The notes beneath the pieces were generated by a model, which was not told the DNA's origin, did no database searches, and worked only from the letters and a program-made list of their open reading frames with translations. DNA of 64,000 nucleotides from Pirellulales bacterium (GTDB lineage Bacteria > Planctomycetota > Planctomycetia > Pirellulales > JACPPG01): contig DASYDW010000100.1 in assembly GCA_036499395.1 (NCBI GenBank), forward strand, positions 1 to 64,000, written 5' to 3'. A program made the position numbers and the translations under genes. This document shows, piece after piece, positions 1 through 9,521 of the stretch (within the stretch, counting starts at the first letter, position 1; every line of letters starts with the position of its first letter).

Positions 1-1
1 C

Positions 2-262
2 AACTTCGGCGGCGGCGGTGCGGTGAGCCTCGGCTCGCTGGCCGGTGGCGCCGTGTACGGCACGCTGGTGCCGACCGGATCGACGGCCAATGCAGCGATC
101 CAGTTGACCTTGCCGAGTGGTACGTTCTCGGCCAATGCCAGCGCTCTGGCGACGGACGGTCAGGCTTTGTACGCCGTGCCCGAACCGTCGGCTGTAGCCC
201 TATCCCTGATGGGTGGCTTTGGCCTGCTGTTGGCGGCGCTACGACGCCGTCGTGCGGCCTAA
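2..262 (+). CDS. PEP-CTERM sorting-signal protein, C-terminal fragment
   Basis: The reading frame is open from the left edge, so the N-terminus lies outside the window. The last 30 or so residues form a PEP-CTERM signal: a VPEPS motif, a hydrophobic segment (about 20 residues) and a basic tail ending LRRRRAA. In this family the tail is recognised by an exosortase, and the protein is placed in the envelope or exported. The visible part upstream is low-complexity and rich in Gly, Ala, Ser and Thr, as expected for a surface protein; its function cannot be told. A strong terminator follows the stop codon. Confidence 0.85.
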   Translation, partial: NFGGGGAVSLGSLAGGAVYGTLVPTGSTANAAIQLTLPSGTFSANASALATDGQALYAVPEPSAVALSLMGGFGLLLAALRRRRAA

Positions 263-306
263 CACCGCAACGGGTTCGATCGCAAAAACTTGAATGCGGC
301 TCTTCA

Positions 307-342
307 CCGCCGGGCACATTTCTGTGCCCGGCGGTTTTTTTT
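307..342 (+). terminator. Rho-independent terminator after the PEP-CTERM gene
   Basis: A perfect 12-bp GC-rich stem (307-318 with 323-334) has a 4-nt loop and is followed by eight T residues. It lies 45 bp after the stop of the PEP-CTERM gene and just before the convergent sulfatase gene. Confidence 0.9.
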
Positions 343-367
343 CGCGCCGTCGTTGAGCTTCCGGACG

Positions 368-1783
368 CTACTTCGTCGTTCGCAAGAGCGACTGATGCTC
401 TTTGAGGACCGAGGCCTGTGCCGCGTCGCCTGCCAGGTTGTGGTATTCGTGCGGATCGGTGTCGTGGTCGTAAAGCTCGACACCTTGCCGTCCTTCATCC
501 CATTCGGTGTAGCGATAACGCTCGCTCCGCACTGTCCGGCCCATTACTCCCTCGGTGCGACGGACCTGCGTATGGGCGGCGTCCTTCCACGGCTGGGTTG
601 GATCGTCCAAAAGTGGACGCAGACTGCGTCCTGCGAGCTGCGGCGGCGCTTTCAAACCGCACAGATCGGCCACAGTTGGGTAAACGTCGATCGATTCCAC
701 GAGGCGCGTGCATGGTTGCCCGACGGCTTTCATGCCCGGCGCTCGGATTACTAACGGTACCCGGCACGATTCCTCGAAGAGGGTCATTTTCTGCCACAGC
801 CCGTGCTCGCCGAGGTGATAGCCGTGGTCACTCATAAAGACGACGACTGTTTTGTCCGTCAGCTTGAGACGATCGAGGGCGTCGAGCAATCGGCCGACCT
901 GCGCGTCCATGAAAGTGATCGAGGCGGCATAGGCTTCGATAGCTTGTCGCTGCAAGTCATCACTGAGCTGGTAATTCGCAGGCTTTACCGTCAGCGCGAG
1001 CGCCGGAATGTCATTGCGATCATCCGCCGGTCCCCCGGCCAGGGCGATGCGGTCGAGCGGGTAAAGGCCGAAATATGATTTTGGCGCCACGTACGGCGTA
1101 TGTGGACGATAAAAGCCGACAGCCAGAAAGAACGGTTCGGCGGCATGTTTCTCCAACAGCCCGATGGCCGAGGTGGCTCCGCGTCCGTCGGTTTGCTCGG
1201 TGTCTGCGCCGTCGGCGGCTAGCCAAGAAAGCGTGGCTCCGAGGCCCGTACCTGGTCTGATCGAGAAAATCTTGTCTTCGTCGTCTTTATCCCGACCGCG
1301 CGGATTGATCACCTCTTGCCAGGACTGCGCATCGTCGAGACCGTCGGTGCCAATCTGGCCGGGCACTCCGTAATGGTAGAGCTTGCCGACGCGTGCGACG
1401 TAGTAGCCGTTTTGGCCAAATAGCTCCGGCAGAGTTACTGTGTTCGGCACTACTTCGCGAAAATGCGTTTTGTTATCCAGCACGCCGGTCGTATCGGGAC
1501 GCAGGCCCGTCAGGAACGAGGCGCGGCTGGGATTGCAGAGCGGATACTGACAATAGGCCTTGTCGAAGCGCATACCATGCGCGGCCAGGCGATCGATGTT
1601 GGGGGACTTCACCATCGGGTCGCCGTAGCAGCTCAGGCGGTTGCACAAGTCGTCCGAGGCGATGAAAAGGACATTGAGCTTGGCCGAGCCATCGGGGGCG
1701 GCATGGATTCGCGAGCCGCCGAGAGCAGCCAGCAATGCGCACAGGCAGCCGGCCAAGTGACGAAGATGCGTATGAATTTTCAC
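368..1783 (-). CDS. Sulfatase (iduronate-2-sulfatase-like)
   Basis: Probable exported type I sulfatase that hydrolyses sulfate esters of polysaccharides. The protein (about 471 aa) starts with a hydrophobic signal peptide. It has the N-terminal metal-binding aspartates (SDDL, about residues 43-46) and the sulfatase signature CNPSR (Cys about 83), whose cysteine is converted to formylglycine in this family. Downstream are a GKLYHYG segment, an HTPY segment and [11 protein letters not shown], typical of the iduronate-2-sulfatase branch. The chosen start is a GTG at 1783 because an AGGAGG lies 8 nt upstream; the frame stays open a further 11 codons upstream, but without a ribosome site. Substrate is not predictable. 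Confidence 0.92.
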   Translation of the reverse strand: MKIHTHLRHLAGCLCALLAALGGSRIHAAPDGSAKLNVLFIASDDLCNRLSCYGDPMVKSPNIDRLAAHGMRFDKAYCQYPLCNPSRASFLTGLRPDTTGVLDNKTHFREVVPNTVTLPELFGQNGYYVARVGKLYHYGVPGQIGTDGLDDAQSWQEVINPRGRDKDDEDKIFSIRPGTGLGATLSWLAADGADTEQTDGRGATSAIGLLEKHAAEPFFLAVGFYRPHTPYVAPKSYFGLYPLDRIALAGGPADDRNDIPALALTVKPANYQLSDDLQRQAIEAYAASITFMDAQVGRLLDALDRLKLTDKTVVVFMSDHGYHLGEHGLWQKMTLFEESCRVPLVIRAPGMKAVGQPCTRLVESIDVYPTVADLCGLKAPPQLAGRSLRPLLDDPTQPWKDAAHTQVRRTEGVMGRTVRSERYRYTEWDEGRQGVELYDHDTDPHEYHNLAGDAAQASVLKEHQSLLRTTK

Positions 1784-1942
1784 AATAAGAACCTCCTGGG
1801 GTTCGTGGATGCGCAAGCGACCGTGTGATTCGGTCCGCGCCGTTTATAGTCGTCGTGCGTCGCTCCGGCTAGCGCCACGGCCCGGGATCGTCCAGCGGCC
1901 AAATCGTTGGGAGTATCGGGCTTGGCCGAGGCCTTCCCGCGG

Positions 1943-1971
1943 TTGACGTTCGGCAGTGGGCTACCTAAGGT
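1943..1971 (+). promoter_or_regulatory. Possible sigma70-type promoter for the flavin reductase gene
   Basis: TTGACG (1943-1948), a 17-nt spacer and TAAGGT (1966-1971) lie about 45 nt before the GTG start at 2016. The -35 is good and the -10 only partial. Confidence 0.4.
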
Positions 1972-2015
1972 GACGAGTCTACGAGCCTATAGAGTCGACT
2001 GATGAGGAGAATTCC

Positions 2016-2492
2016 GTGCCGTTTGATGCCAAGTTGCAGCGGATGATTATGGGGCGATTCGCCACGGGCGTGACCGTCATCACGACCGGGCGCGAGGGAA
2101 ACTACTCGGGCCTGACGGCCAATGCCGTGGCGTCGCTCTCGTTGAATCCACCGCTGGTGCTGGTGGCGGTCGAGAAGCGGGCCCATTCGCATGAGTATCT
2201 GATGCGCGAACGGAATTTCGCCATGAACATCCTGGCGGCGGACCAAGAGCATTTGTCACAGCGTTTCGCCACGCCGGGGCCGAAGGTCTTTACCGACCTA
2301 GAATTCAAAACCGGCCAGACTGGCGCACCGATCCTGGCCGGCACGCTGGGGCACGTCGACTGCAAGGTCACCGAGATCCTGCCTGGCGGCGACCACGATA
2401 TCTTCGTAGGCGAGATCGTCGAAGGAGAGGCCACGGACGGAAAACCGCTGTTGTATTTCTGCGGCAAGTACCGGGCTCTATCGGATGCGTGA
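2016..2492 (+). CDS. Flavin reductase-like domain protein
   Basis: A 158-aa single-domain protein of the flavin reductase (FMN-binding split-barrel) family. Members reduce free FMN/FAD with NAD(P)H, often for a partner monooxygenase. The typical N-terminal pattern is present (MGRFATGVTVIT, residues 11-22), followed by GLTANAVASLSLNPPLVLVAV-type core strands and the later HVDCKV and GDHDIFVGEI segments. Length is normal for the family. The GTG start is supported by GAGGAGA at 2004-2010. It stands alone between two minus-strand genes and no partner oxygenase is visible nearby. Confidence 0.9.
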   Translation: MPFDAKLQRMIMGRFATGVTVITTGREGNYSGLTANAVASLSLNPPLVLVAVEKRAHSHEYLMRERNFAMNILAADQEHLSQRFATPGPKVFTDLEFKTGQTGAPILAGTLGHVDCKVTEILPGGDHDIFVGEIVEGEATDGKPLLYFCGKYRALSDA

Positions 2493-2554
2493 TCGATCCG
2501 CCTAATGTTCGCGGGGGGGGGAATGCATTGCCGCGGACACTGCAATGATTTCTT

Positions 2555-3286
2555 CTACTCGCTTAGTCGCCGCACGCGAATGTTGCGGAAGTAGACGGTG
2601 CTTTCCGAGTCGTGCCCCTGCAGCGCGAAAGTGCCGGCGCCGAGTTTCCGCTCGCTGTACCAGGGAGGGTGACGGGCCACGAAGCCGGCGGGTTCGGTCC
2701 AATCGACCACGGTTTGATCGTTCACCTTGATTACGACCCTTTTGCCCCGGACCGTGAGATGGATACGAAACCACTCGTCGTCGCGGGCCGGTGACTCAGT
2801 GATATCAGCCACGCCGTACAGGCTGCCTGACTTTTTAAGGTGCGCGGGGTCGTTGTCGATCTGGATTTCGAAGCCCTTCTGCGGCCAGGCATCGGCAAGG
2901 AACTCGGTGTGAAAATAGATGCCGCTGTTGGCTTTTGGCTGGCACTTTATGTCGGCCTGAAATTCGAAGTCGGTGAACGACGCATGGCCATCGGGCCCCA
3001 TGTAAAACAAGTGGCATTTTGGATGAGGGGCTTGGGCCTCGATCGGCGTGCCACGACCTTGGGCGATGATCATGCCGTCGCGGACGGTAAAGGACTCGGG
3101 GTTTTCGCTCGGCTTCCAGCCGTCCAACGTGCGGCCATCGAACAGCAATTGCCAGCCGGCCGATTTCTCGGCGGCGGTCAGCGTATTCGGCGCGAGATCC
3201 TCCGCCGCGGCCGCCACTCGCCCATTCATCCAGAGGAGGATATTCAAAACCGCGATGAAAGCCGCGAACGACTTCTTGGTCTGCAT
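2555..3286 (-). CDS. DUF1080 (3-keto-disaccharide hydrolase-like) secreted protein
   Basis: The protein (243 aa) has an N-terminal signal peptide (MQTKKSF, then a hydrophobic run to VAAA) and one DUF1080 domain, a concanavalin-like beta sandwich common in planctomycetes and linked to cleavage of 3-keto sugars. Seen in the sequence: GWQLLFDGRTLDGWKPS near residue 45, a GIYFHTEF segment, and a final EFxFRNIRVR-like strand. It lies 57 bp downstream of a Tat-exported Gfo/Idh/MocA oxidoreductase on the same strand, so the two are probably co-transcribed. I chose the ATG at 3286; a TTG 11 codons upstream is possible. Confidence 0.88.
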   Translation of the reverse strand: MQTKKSFAAFIAVLNILLWMNGRVAAAAEDLAPNTLTAAEKSAGWQLLFDGRTLDGWKPSENPESFTVRDGMIIAQGRGTPIEAQAPHPKCHLFYMGPDGHASFTDFEFQADIKCQPKANSGIYFHTEFLADAWPQKGFEIQIDNDPAHLKKSGSLYGVADITESPARDDEWFRIHLTVRGKRVVIKVNDQTVVDWTEPAGFVARHPPWYSERKLGAGTFALQGHDSESTVYFRNIRVRRLSE

Positions 3287-3343
3287 GGTAACGAGGAGGT
3301 GTTTTGAGCAAGCTTGCAAAATGGGACGTAAGCCTTACCAGAA

Positions 3344-4642
3344 TTATGCCGTGACGACGCGTTCTTTTTCGGCGTCCCACAGCAGGACCTTGTTCTCGCG
3401 ATAGGCGTCCTCGCCCATCTTGATGGCGACCATCAGGGCACAGCCCAGGTCTTCGTTGCAGGTCAACTCGGCTTGGCCGCGCACGGCGTCAATGAAGTTG
3501 CCGACATGGTCGCGGCGTTGTTCGGCGGGGATCGTGAGCTCCATCTGACCACCGTTGGCCGCTGTGAATTCTTCTTTCCATGTTGGCTGCCCGCGCAATT
3601 TCAGTCCGCCGCCGAATTCGATCGTGCCATGCTGACCGCGAATGACGCGTGGAATGCCGTTGTCGTTGGTCATGACGCTGGCCAGGAAGACCGTGTGCTC
3701 GCTGGGATATTCGATCAGCATGAAGTGGCTGTCGGGAATATCGCGGCCATCTTTTTCGATGTACTGACCGCCACCAGCGACGACTTTCTTCGGGTATTCC
3801 CCCCTCGGTCCGGCAACGGCCAGCACCAGCGGCGCGAGCGCGTGATAGAGCAAGTCCGTGGCGACGCCTCCGTTGTAGGCCCAATATTTGCGGAAACGGA
3901 AGAAATGATCGGGGTTCCAGGGGATTTTCTTGGCCAAGCCGAACTCATGGCCGAGCCACATGTCCCAGTCGACGTGGTTTTCGCCCGTGGCTGTGGGGCT
4001 GGCGTCGGCGTCGATGGGCCAATTGAATTGTCCATCACGGCTATTGCGGCAGTAGCCGTTCTGCGACCACACTACTTTGCCGATACGCCCGTCGGCGACT
4101 GCTTTGCGCGCTGCCCACGTCTCGGGCTCCGAGGCGTACTGCGTTCCGACTTGCAGCTTCTTCTTTAGTCGTTTGGCTGCATCGCGCACCTGCAGGGCCT
4201 GTTCGATGGTCAGCGTCATCGGCTTTTGCAGATAGACGTCCTTGCCGGCTTCCATCGCGTCGATCGCCTGCTTCGAATGCCAATGATCGGGGGTGGCGAT
4301 GATCACGGCGTCGATATCTTTGCGGTCGAGCAGTTTGCGATAGTCCGTGAACGCTTCGCCGCCTGAGCGCTCGCGATTATGGTTCAACCGCTTTTGATAC
4401 ACGTCACAGACGGCGGCGCAACGGACATTGTCACGATCGGCGCGTCCGACTAGCTCGCCGACGTGGCCGGAGCCCATGCCTCCGACGCCGATGACGCCGA
4501 ATTGAATGCGGTCGTTCGCGCCCAGCACCTTGCCGATGGCCGGCGCTGCGAGCAAATCCGCGCCAACGATGGCGCCCGTGGCCGCGGCACCGGCTGCAAC
4601 GAAGCCGCGACGTGAAAGGTGAGGAAGGGGAAGATCGCTCAT
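3344..4642 (-). CDS. Tat-exported Gfo/Idh/MocA family oxidoreductase
   Basis: An NAD(P)-dependent sugar-type oxidoreductase of 432 aa. A twin-arginine signal (SRRGFVAAGAAA, residues 10-21) predicts folded export. The Rossmann motif GVIGVGGMG is at 49-57 and the catalytic-region lysine motif QKP (usually EKP) at 139-141. The C-terminal alpha/beta domain includes HxxDMWLGH-like and NGGVATDLLYH segments. It is followed by a DUF1080 gene 57 bp downstream. In related systems periplasmic oxidoreductases form 3-keto glycosides that DUF1080 proteins cleave, so the pair fits sugar catabolism; the substrate is unknown. Confidence 0.92.
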   Translation of the reverse strand: MSDLPLPHLSRRGFVAAGAAATGAIVGADLLAAPAIGKVLGANDRIQFGVIGVGGMGSGHVGELVGRADRDNVRCAAVCDVYQKRLNHNRERSGGEAFTDYRKLLDRKDIDAVIIATPDHWHSKQAIDAMEAGKDVYLQKPMTLTIEQALQVRDAAKRLKKKLQVGTQYASEPETWAARKAVADGRIGKVVWSQNGYCRNSRDGQFNWPIDADASPTATGENHVDWDMWLGHEFGLAKKIPWNPDHFFRFRKYWAYNGGVATDLLYHALAPLVLAVAGPRGEYPKKVVAGGGQYIEKDGRDIPDSHFMLIEYPSEHTVFLASVMTNDNGIPRVIRGQHGTIEFGGGLKLRGQPTWKEEFTAANGGQMELTIPAEQRRDHVGNFIDAVRGQAELTCNEDLGCALMVAIKMGEDAYRENKVLLWDAEKERVVTA

Positions 4643-5015
4643 GGTGTTTCCTAAGCGGGAATTCGTGTTACAAATCTATAACCAAAGCGGCGAGGCAAAA
4701 CTGCAGAGATGGGCGCCCCTCTCCAGCCGAAATGGGGGGCAAGGTGCGGGCAACGCTGTTCGGGCTGATTCTAGATACGATCACTTAGCGACGCAAATTT
4801 CTGACTGTGCGGGATTGGGCGGCGTATAGCCGACTGCTAGTCGTTGCGTGTTGAGCATGAGAAAAACTCTCTGCGCCGCTACGGTCGAAAGAGGCGTCAC
4901 AACGCAATTGTGCAAATGCGCCTATGCCTTGCGGCAATTCATTCGCCGATATCGGTGAGGCGGACGCAATGTCTTCATACGAGGGATCGATCCTTACCCA
5001 AAAAGGGCGCCAGGG
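4643..5015. other. Intergenic region, no gene recognised
   Basis: This divergent gap of about 370 bp separates the minus-strand oxidoreductase from the plus-strand outer-membrane-type gene, so it should hold both promoters. No convincing coding frame or RNA structure was recognised. Confidence 0.6.
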
Positions 5016-6101
5016 ATGGTGCGAGGCAATCACCCCCTGATGTCTCCCCCGCCGCGGGCAGCAACTGCGGTGGTTTGCCGCGCCATCTGTATCTTGATAT
5101 TAGCGCTTGTGCACGATGCGGTAGTGGCGAAGGCGCAGGAGCCGGCTGCCGTTCGCTTGCCCGCGGCACCGGTGTCTGGTCGTTTCGATTCGCTGACAGC
5201 AGACGCCGCCGACGAAGACGAATCGCTGTTGGATCCGATCGGCGCGACGACAAGACTAATTGATGGCAACCGCGTTAATGACGCGTTATCGGCTCCCAGT
5301 TATCGATTGCTTGACCCCCTGTCGGTGTTCATCGGGCTCGATGGTTCGAAGCAGCCGCAGGATTTCGGCATCAACGCTCAGTTCGGCGGTAGGGCTTCCG
5401 TCAATTGGGCTGTGCCGCTCGTCGAGTCTTGGGGGCTCGGCGCGCAAATCGGCACAGCCATCGATGCCACCGGCGACGCCGTGCAAGTCGTGCAACGGAT
5501 CGAAGGCTCGACCGGCCGCACGCAGAGCTACACCACGGTCGGGATATTCCAAAGAACGGACTTTGGTCTGTTTTGGGGGCTGGCTTATGACTTTCTGCGT
5601 GAGGATTACTACGATCGATTTAGCCTGGGGCAGTGGCGATTCAACGTTGGCTATCAGGTTTCACCGCGGAGTACGATTGGCGTCTGGTCGGCCATCAGCG
5701 CCAACAGCGATAGTGGAACGTTTGGCGCGATTCCCATTACGTTGGTGCCGATCACGCAGACGAACGCCTACTACAAGTATCTGTGGCGCAATGGCGTACA
5801 GACGACCTTCTGGGGTGGGCTGGCGAACGAGCATGGGCAGGTGAACGCGGTGCTCGGCGACCTGCGCGAATTGCACAACACGTTTGTGTTCGGCTCTGAA
5901 ATGCAGGTGCCGCTAACCGAGCGGTTGGCCCTATTCGGCCAGGGAAACTTCATCACACCGGCCAGTTCTGGCACTGTGGATGCGTATCTGGGGTTCGTCT
6001 TTTATCCGCACGGAGGTGCGAGGCAGAACACGCAATCGCGCTTCGCCCCCGTCCAGACCGTGGCCGCACCCACGAACTTTGCCGTCAATCTGCGCCGCTA
6101 A
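5016..6101 (+). CDS. Putative outer-membrane beta-barrel-type protein (DUF6666-like)
   Basis: A 361-aa protein with an N-terminal signal peptide (hydrophobic VVCRAICILILALVHDAVV, ending near AKAQ). The remainder alternates short amphipathic strands with aromatic ends and Gly turns, such as GQWRFNVGYQVSPR and LFGQGNFITPASSG, and ends with a barrel-like strand AYLGFVFYPHG. This fits an outer-membrane porin-like barrel. I associate it with the planctomycete DUF6666 group, but only by overall look. Two starts are possible: ATG 5016, and ATG 5040, which is closer to the signal peptide. The function is unknown. Confidence 0.7.
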   Translation: MVRGNHPLMSPPPRAATAVVCRAICILILALVHDAVVAKAQEPAAVRLPAAPVSGRFDSLTADAADEDESLLDPIGATTRLIDGNRVNDALSAPSYRLLDPLSVFIGLDGSKQPQDFGINAQFGGRASVNWAVPLVESWGLGAQIGTAIDATGDAVQVVQRIEGSTGRTQSYTTVGIFQRTDFGLFWGLAYDFLREDYYDRFSLGQWRFNVGYQVSPRSTIGVWSAISANSDSGTFGAIPITLVPITQTNAYYKYLWRNGVQTTFWGGLANEHGQVNAVLGDLRELHNTFVFGSEMQVPLTERLALFGQGNFITPASSGTVDAYLGFVFYPHGGARQNTQSRFAPVQTVAAPTNFAVNLRR

Positions 6102-6164
6102 TAGGCGACAGGTTTCCGCCGACAGGCTGTTACGTAGTGGGCGCGACGAAGCGATCCGCTTGAG

Positions 6165-7151
6165 TTACCATTGCCAGCCGGTGCGGATATGTTGCTCGTT
6201 AACAACGCAACCATCAGGCCACTGGCCGCGCGAGAGATCGGCCAGGCATTGGGCCGCCTTCGAGGCCATGGCCTCGGCCGATTCCTCGTCCACTCCGCCC
6301 ATGTGTGGCGCCAAGACCACGTTTTCGAGCTTTGCTAACGGACTCGACGTGGGCAGCGGTTCGACCTTGAAGACATCAAGTCCTGCGCCCGCGAGGTGCC
6401 CACTCGTGAGCGCTTCGACCAACGCGTCCTCGTCGACCAGTCCACCACGCGACGTATTGATCAACACCGAGCCGGGACGCATCAGTCCGAGCGTGCGACG
6501 GTTGATCAAGTCGCGCGTTTCGGCTGTGGAGGGAAGATGCAGGCTGACAATGTCCGAACGAGCGAAGAGGTCATCTAGCGAGCAGAGTTCCACGCCGTTT
6601 TTGGCGGCGAAGTCGCGATCGGCGATCGGATCGTAACCGAGCACGCGCAAGCCTAGCCCGACGGCCCGTGGCACGACGGCGCGGCCGATGCGACCCAGGC
6701 CAACCAGCCCAATCGTGCGGCCGGCCAATCGCCACAATGGACGGCGCCCCCACTTACCACTGCGCACTCCTGCATCACGTTGCGGGACATCGCGAAAGAC
6801 GCCAAAGAGGAGCGCGATCGTTTGCTCGGCGACCGAATGTTCGTTGGTGCCGGGCGCGATCGTGACGGCGATCTTCAACTCGTTCGACGTCGGCAGATCG
6901 ACGGCGTCGTAGCCTACGCCGGCACGCGCGATTCCACGTAGTTTCGACGCCTTCAGCACATCGGGCGTGTATGGCTCGGAGCCGGCCAGCACCCCGGAAA
7001 CGCCTTGCAGGTCCTTAACCAGCGCGGCGCCGCGCAGTTCAGGCTCGGGGACGGTGGGATAAGTGATTTCGAAACCGGCGCCCTCGAGTATTTCGCAATA
7101 CTTGCCGCGCACACCGCGCAGCAATGTGGGAGTGACCAGAATGCGTGGCAT
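6165..7151 (-). CDS. D-3-phosphoglycerate dehydrogenase-like 2-hydroxyacid dehydrogenase
   Basis: A 328-aa D-isomer-specific 2-hydroxyacid dehydrogenase, an NAD-dependent cytoplasmic enzyme. The nucleotide-binding motif GLGRIG is at 151-156. The catalytic residues are Arg235 (NTSRGG), Glu264 (KVEP) and His283 (PHMGG), all present. It lacks the C-terminal ACT or ASB domains of full-length SerA, so it is the short form, and the substrate may be phosphoglycerate or another 2-hydroxy acid. It stands between two unrelated genes, so the neighbours give no help. Confidence 0.88.
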   Translation of the reverse strand: MPRILVTPTLLRGVRGKYCEILEGAGFEITYPTVPEPELRGAALVKDLQGVSGVLAGSEPYTPDVLKASKLRGIARAGVGYDAVDLPTSNELKIAVTIAPGTNEHSVAEQTIALLFGVFRDVPQRDAGVRSGKWGRRPLWRLAGRTIGLVGLGRIGRAVVPRAVGLGLRVLGYDPIADRDFAAKNGVELCSLDDLFARSDIVSLHLPSTAETRDLINRRTLGLMRPGSVLINTSRGGLVDEDALVEALTSGHLAGAGLDVFKVEPLPTSSPLAKLENVVLAPHMGGVDEESAEAMASKAAQCLADLSRGQWPDGCVVNEQHIRTGWQW

Positions 7152-7291
7152 GAGTGTTCCGCAGGCAGGCTAGTGGAGAGTGACGCGACCGAAATCCGCA
7201 GTCGCACGCGCGATCGTTTCTACCGCAGGTGCGCGAGTGCTGCAAGCCGACGGCGACCACGAGCATGTCGACCAACGCGGCGCGCGAAAAA

Positions 7292-7329
7292 TAACCCTCG
7301 GCGCCAGCCTACCGCCAGCGCCGAGGGTT
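7292..7329 (-). terminator. Rho-independent terminator after the thioredoxin-like gene
   Basis: A perfect 12-bp stem (7294-7304 region with 7318-7329) with a 13-nt loop. Read on the minus strand it is followed by TTATTTTT. It lies about 55 bp after the stop of the thioredoxin-like gene. Confidence 0.85.
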
Positions 7330-7384
7330 CGATGGTTGATACGTTGAGGGATTCGCTCTTCTGTCAAAAGCAAACGCGGCGCGA

Positions 7385-7837
7385 CTACTCGCGCTCTTCG
7401 GCCGTCGGGCGGCTGGCTTCGCCGAGCGAAGTATCGGGGGCCTTCAAGCCTTCGAGGCCACGATTAATGAACGATTCAATGGCGGCCGGATCCTGGGCGC
7501 CGACCAGCGACTCGCGCTTCCAACCCGTGGGGGTCTCGCGATACATCACCAATTGCGGAATTGAACCGCCGCGCATCAGCTGTTGCGCCAGACCGGAATC
7601 GTGATCGGTGTTCACCACGGCGTAGGCAACCTTCGACAGAGCCCCTCGTCGGGCGACTTGCGGCATGGCCGAATTCTTCATGGTCTGGCAGGCAGGGCAC
7701 CAATCCGCGCCGACGAGCACGACCAGCGGCTTGCCCGTCTGGGCCGTTTTTTCACGAGCTTCGGTGTACGTATTGGAGTTGGCAGTCGTCGCCACGAGGG
7801 CGGTTTGCAGTACGAACGCCAGAGAGATCGTCGTCAT
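7385..7837 (-). CDS. Thioredoxin-fold protein with CPAC motif
   Basis: A 150-aa protein with a short hydrophobic N-terminus that may be a signal peptide (SLAFVLQTALVATTANS). It has one thioredoxin domain: the redox site is WCPAC (Cys47, Cys50), and the cis-proline loop is GSIPQ. The predicted role is thiol oxidoreduction or thiol-based protection in the envelope. The acidic tail after about residue 130 is poorly structured. The start ATG is preceded by AGGAGAACG on the minus strand. It appears monocistronic, with its own terminator. Confidence 0.87.
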   Translation of the reverse strand: MTTISLAFVLQTALVATTANSNTYTEAREKTAQTGKPLVVLVGADWCPACQTMKNSAMPQVARRGALSKVAYAVVNTDHDSGLAQQLMRGGSIPQLVMYRETPTGWKRESLVGAQDPAAIESFINRGLEGLKAPDTSLGEASRPTAEERE

Positions 7838-8377
7838 GTCGTTCTCCTAGATGATGAAGTCGGGGGTGGGGCCGCCGGCTGTCACTGCCGGGTAAGCCAA
7901 ACCGGGGGATGGTCGCGGGTATTGAAGGCTTGCCGTTGGCAAGCCGTGGGCGGGCGAATTACACGGACGGGCGCGGGCTATACGATTTCCGTTCCTACAG
8001 GTGCTCCGTTATCACGACTCTGGTTCCTCCCTGTCGGTCGCAGCTCGCACTTGCCGGCTGGCACAATCGCCCGAAGAGTTCGGTCAGTGTAACCAGGGGA
8101 TATGTATCTGCAACGATAAAATGCGGAGAATTTTCCGTATGGAGGTTTTGTAAGGTGTTGCGAAAAAAATGAGTCGTGTATCCGCCGGCTGGATAACGCC
8201 ACAACGTCTAAAAATAATTGGACTTCGCTTCGCCACCCGGTTGAGGTAATCCCGCGTTAGGGGGTATAATCCCGTTCCTTCGGCATGAGCAATTTCCTTT
8301 CGGCCTGCGTTTTGCAAGGCTGTCGGTCTCATCGATGATCTGCGGGTTCGCCCGCTGCCTCTCGTTTTGCAATCTCA
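7838..8377. other. Intergenic region with one promoter
   Basis: This 540-bp divergent gap holds a convincing plus-strand promoter near its right end. No gene or RNA was recognised in the rest. Confidence 0.6.
8241..8270 (+). promoter_or_regulatory. Sigma70-type promoter for the Gfo/Idh/MocA gene
   Basis: TTGAGG (8241-8246) and a perfect TATAAT (8265-8270) are separated by 18 nt. The predicted 5' leader to the ATG at 8378 is about 100 nt. Confidence 0.6.
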
Positions 8378-9397
8378 ATGAAGCTTCGCGTCGGCCTTGT
8401 CGGCCTGGGCAGTAACTGGGAAGTCCGACATCGGGCTGCGCTACGCGCTCTTAGCGACCGTTACGAGGTGCGTGCCATCTTCGATCAGGTGGCGCTGCGA
8501 GCCGAGCAAGCCTCGCGAGAATTCAACGCCAAACAGGTCGACGGCTTTCGCGCGCTCGCCCGGCGCGATGACATCGACGCCGTCTTGATGCTCTCGCCGC
8601 AGTGGTATGGGTGCTTGCCGATCCTCGCGGCGTGCGACGCGGGCAAAGCCATTTATTGTGCGTTCAGCATGGAACTCGACCTGGCCCAGGCGCGCCAGGT
8701 AAAAGAGCGTGTCGAGCGCGCAGGCGTGGCTTTCATGGCCGAATTCCCGCGCCGCCAATCGGCCGCGACGCTGCGATTAAAAGAATTGATCGCCACGCGT
8801 TTGGGCAGCCCACGCCTGTTGTTTTGCCACACGCGCGTCCCGGCCGAGCAACACGGTTCGGCGGCGGCCACGAAGGCGAGCATTCATAGCTCGCCGACGA
8901 GCGACCTGATCGAACTGGTGGATTGGTGTACGTACGTCGTCGGCCGGCCGCCAACGTCGGTGCTGGGAATGCGGCACCGGGCTGCGGAGGACGCGCTGGA
9001 AGACGATTACCAGATGATGAGCCTCGATTTCTCGGGGCCCGGCGATCCTGGCACAGGAGCCACGGCGCAAATCAGTTGCGGTCGGTACATGGATTCGTCT
9101 TGGCACGAGGCGCTGGCTTATCGGCCTCCTGCCGCCTTGCAGGTGGCCTGCGAAAAAGGAATCGCCTTCGTCGACCTGCCCAGCACGCTGGTGTGGTTCG
9201 ACAGTTTCGGCCGACATCAGGAATCGTTGGAAAGCGAACGCCCTGTCGGCGAACAATTGCTCAGCCAATTTCACCGTGCCGTGACCAGCCTGGTGCGAAA
9301 TACCTCAAGCCTGGAAGACTCTTATCGCGCGCTGGCCGTCGTGCTGCAGGCACGGGCCAGCCATTCGCAGATGAAGCGGATGCCGCTGACGACGTAA
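8378..9397 (+). CDS. Gfo/Idh/MocA family oxidoreductase (cytoplasmic)
   Basis: A 339-aa oxidoreductase. The N-terminal Rossmann domain begins at once with LRVGLVGLGSNW, a slightly degenerate GxGxxG. It has no signal peptide, unlike the other family member in this window. The usual EKP motif is replaced by YCAFSMELDL, so the conserved lysine is not in its normal place and activity may be altered. The C-terminal domain ends with a short helical region (SLEDSYRALAVVLQARASH) typical of the family. It is monocistronic with its own promoter, and no pathway context is visible. Confidence 0.83.
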   Translation: MKLRVGLVGLGSNWEVRHRAALRALSDRYEVRAIFDQVALRAEQASREFNAKQVDGFRALARRDDIDAVLMLSPQWYGCLPILAACDAGKAIYCAFSMELDLAQARQVKERVERAGVAFMAEFPRRQSAATLRLKELIATRLGSPRLLFCHTRVPAEQHGSAAATKASIHSSPTSDLIELVDWCTYVVGRPPTSVLGMRHRAAEDALEDDYQMMSLDFSGPGDPGTGATAQISCGRYMDSSWHEALAYRPPAALQVACEKGIAFVDLPSTLVWFDSFGRHQESLESERPVGEQLLSQFHRAVTSLVRNTSSLEDSYRALAVVLQARASHSQMKRMPLTT

Positions 9398-9521
9398 TGC
9401 TGTGCGGCTGCGACTCTCGCCGCGCATGTTGCTCAGTATCGTGCCATGCTTTTTCCGCATGCACGGAAAAACACGGCACCAACGGCATCAAAAGAGACCA
9501 CGGAACCGCGGAGATGGTGCG